Positions 7,086 to 7,426 of a stretch of DNA of 7,426 nucleotides are shown here, piece after piece. The notes below the pieces were generated by a model. That model saw only the letters and a program-made list of their open reading frames with translations. It ran no database searches and had not been told where the DNA came from. This stretch comes from Bacillota bacterium. Its GTDB lineage: Bacteria; Bacillota; Clostridia; Acetivibrionales; DSM-1351. Both the position numbers and the translations under genes were made by a program. The stretch lies in contig JAEZIV010000026.1 of the NCBI GenBank assembly GCA_023436515.1, positions 1 through 7,426 on the forward strand, given 5' to 3'. How positions within the stretch are numbered: position 1 is the first letter of the stretch; the number at the start of each line of letters is the position of its first letter.

Positions 7086-7121
7086 GAGAGCTGCCACCTT
7101 AATTCTACAAAGGCTTCTCTC
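7086..7121 (-). other. Candidate stem-loop in the priA-def leader
   Basis: Read on the minus strand, GAGAGAAGCC (7121-7112) can pair with GGCAGCTCTC (7095-7086): five pairs, a 2x2 AA/AG internal loop, then three GC pairs around a 16-nt loop. No T-run follows, so it is not an intrinsic terminator. It ends about 20 nt before the def ribosome binding site and could be a leader structure, an RNA processing site or chance. Confidence 0.3.
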
Positions 7122-7160
7122 TACAATATATAACAATAAATCCTACTTTGTTTCCCATAA

Positions 7161-7426
7161 TTATAGCATATTATAAGGGTTTATATCTATGCTCATTAAA
7201 ATATCTTCATCCTTAATTTTTTTCCATATTTCATTGGACATTTCAGTTAAACGGTCTGTTAAGCCCTTTAAGTCCTGAGCCTTAATTACAATTCTCCATC
7301 TATACTTGCCCGCAATTTTCGGAATAGGACATCGCGAGGGTCCTAAAATGGTAAAACCTTTACTTTCGGACACATCCAGACAAGGCTTAACCTCCTTTGC
7401 TATTTCAAACACCCTTCTATCCTTCC
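7161..7426 (-). CDS. priA: Primosomal protein N' (replication restart helicase PriA), C-terminal end, partial
   Basis: Superfamily 2 DNA helicase that recognises stalled replication forks and starts primosome reassembly. Only the last 88 codons are in the window, entering from beyond 7426. They match the C-terminal domain of PriA: VFEIAKEVKP, then GPSRCPIPKIAGKYRWRIVIKAQD, which is the family's conserved GPxxxPIxxIxxxYRW block, and the closing ILMSIDINPYNML, equivalent to the D(V/I)(D/N)PxxxL end of the family. The frame is open past GTG 7412 to the window edge, so that codon is not a start. The helicase motifs and zinc-binding cysteines would lie outside. The priA-def order is standard in Firmicutes. 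Confidence 0.9.
   Translation of the reverse strand, partial: KDRRVFEIAKEVKPCLDVSESKGFTILGPSRCPIPKIAGKYRWRIVIKAQDLKGLTDRLTEMSNEIWKKIKDEDILMSIDINPYNML

Noticed and set aside
7081..7110. AAGGTGGCAGCTC on the minus strand before def, resembling the T-box motif AGGGTGGNACCGCG.
   Set aside because: Several consensus positions differ, the 104-nt gap is too short for a T-box leader, no specifier stem or terminator is visible, and def is not a typical T-box target.

Overview
The window is a low-GC chromosomal segment from a Firmicute, most likely an anaerobic member of the Clostridia. The reasons are AT-rich codon use, strong AGGAGG-type ribosome binding sites, frequent TTG starts, and a gene order that matches the Bacillus/Clostridium core cluster priA-def-fmt-rsmB-rlmN-prpC-prkC with two extra membrane-protein genes. 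A cellulolytic Ruminiclostridium-like genome would fit, but that is a guess from general appearance, not from a search.

Every supported gene lies on the minus strand, so transcription runs from high to low coordinates. In that order: the end of priA (replication restart helicase; enters from beyond 7426, stops at 7161), def (peptide deformylase), fmt (Met-tRNA formyltransferase), a DUF116 membrane protein with seven cysteines, a YugP-like membrane zinc peptidase, rsmB (16S rRNA m5C methyltransferase), rlmN (23S rRNA/tRNA m2A radical-SAM methyltransferase), prpC (PP2C phosphatase), and the first 250 codons of prkC (Hanks-type Ser/Thr kinase; runs off at position 1). Gaps range from an 11-nt overlap (fmt/DUF116) to 104 nt (priA/def), with no convincing intrinsic terminator, so most or all may be one transcription unit. 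No gap exceeds 300 bases. I see no RNA genes, mobile elements, CRISPR arrays or repeats.

The genes form three functional blocks. fmt adds and def removes the formyl group of initiator methionine. rsmB and rlmN modify ribosomal RNA (RlmN also tRNA). prpC and prkC are an opposing phosphatase/kinase pair that in other Firmicutes controls growth, cell wall and translation-related targets. The DUF116 and zinc peptidase genes sit between fmt and rsmB, where Bacillus subtilis has neither.

This is essentially ordinary housekeeping DNA; I found no convincing new system. The items most worth a second look are the DUF116 protein of unknown function, a strong ribosome binding site with no start codon in the prpC-prkC gap, a hairpin in the def leader, and three TTG starts. 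Several gene starts are corrected here from ribosome binding site positions (def, zinc peptidase, prpC).
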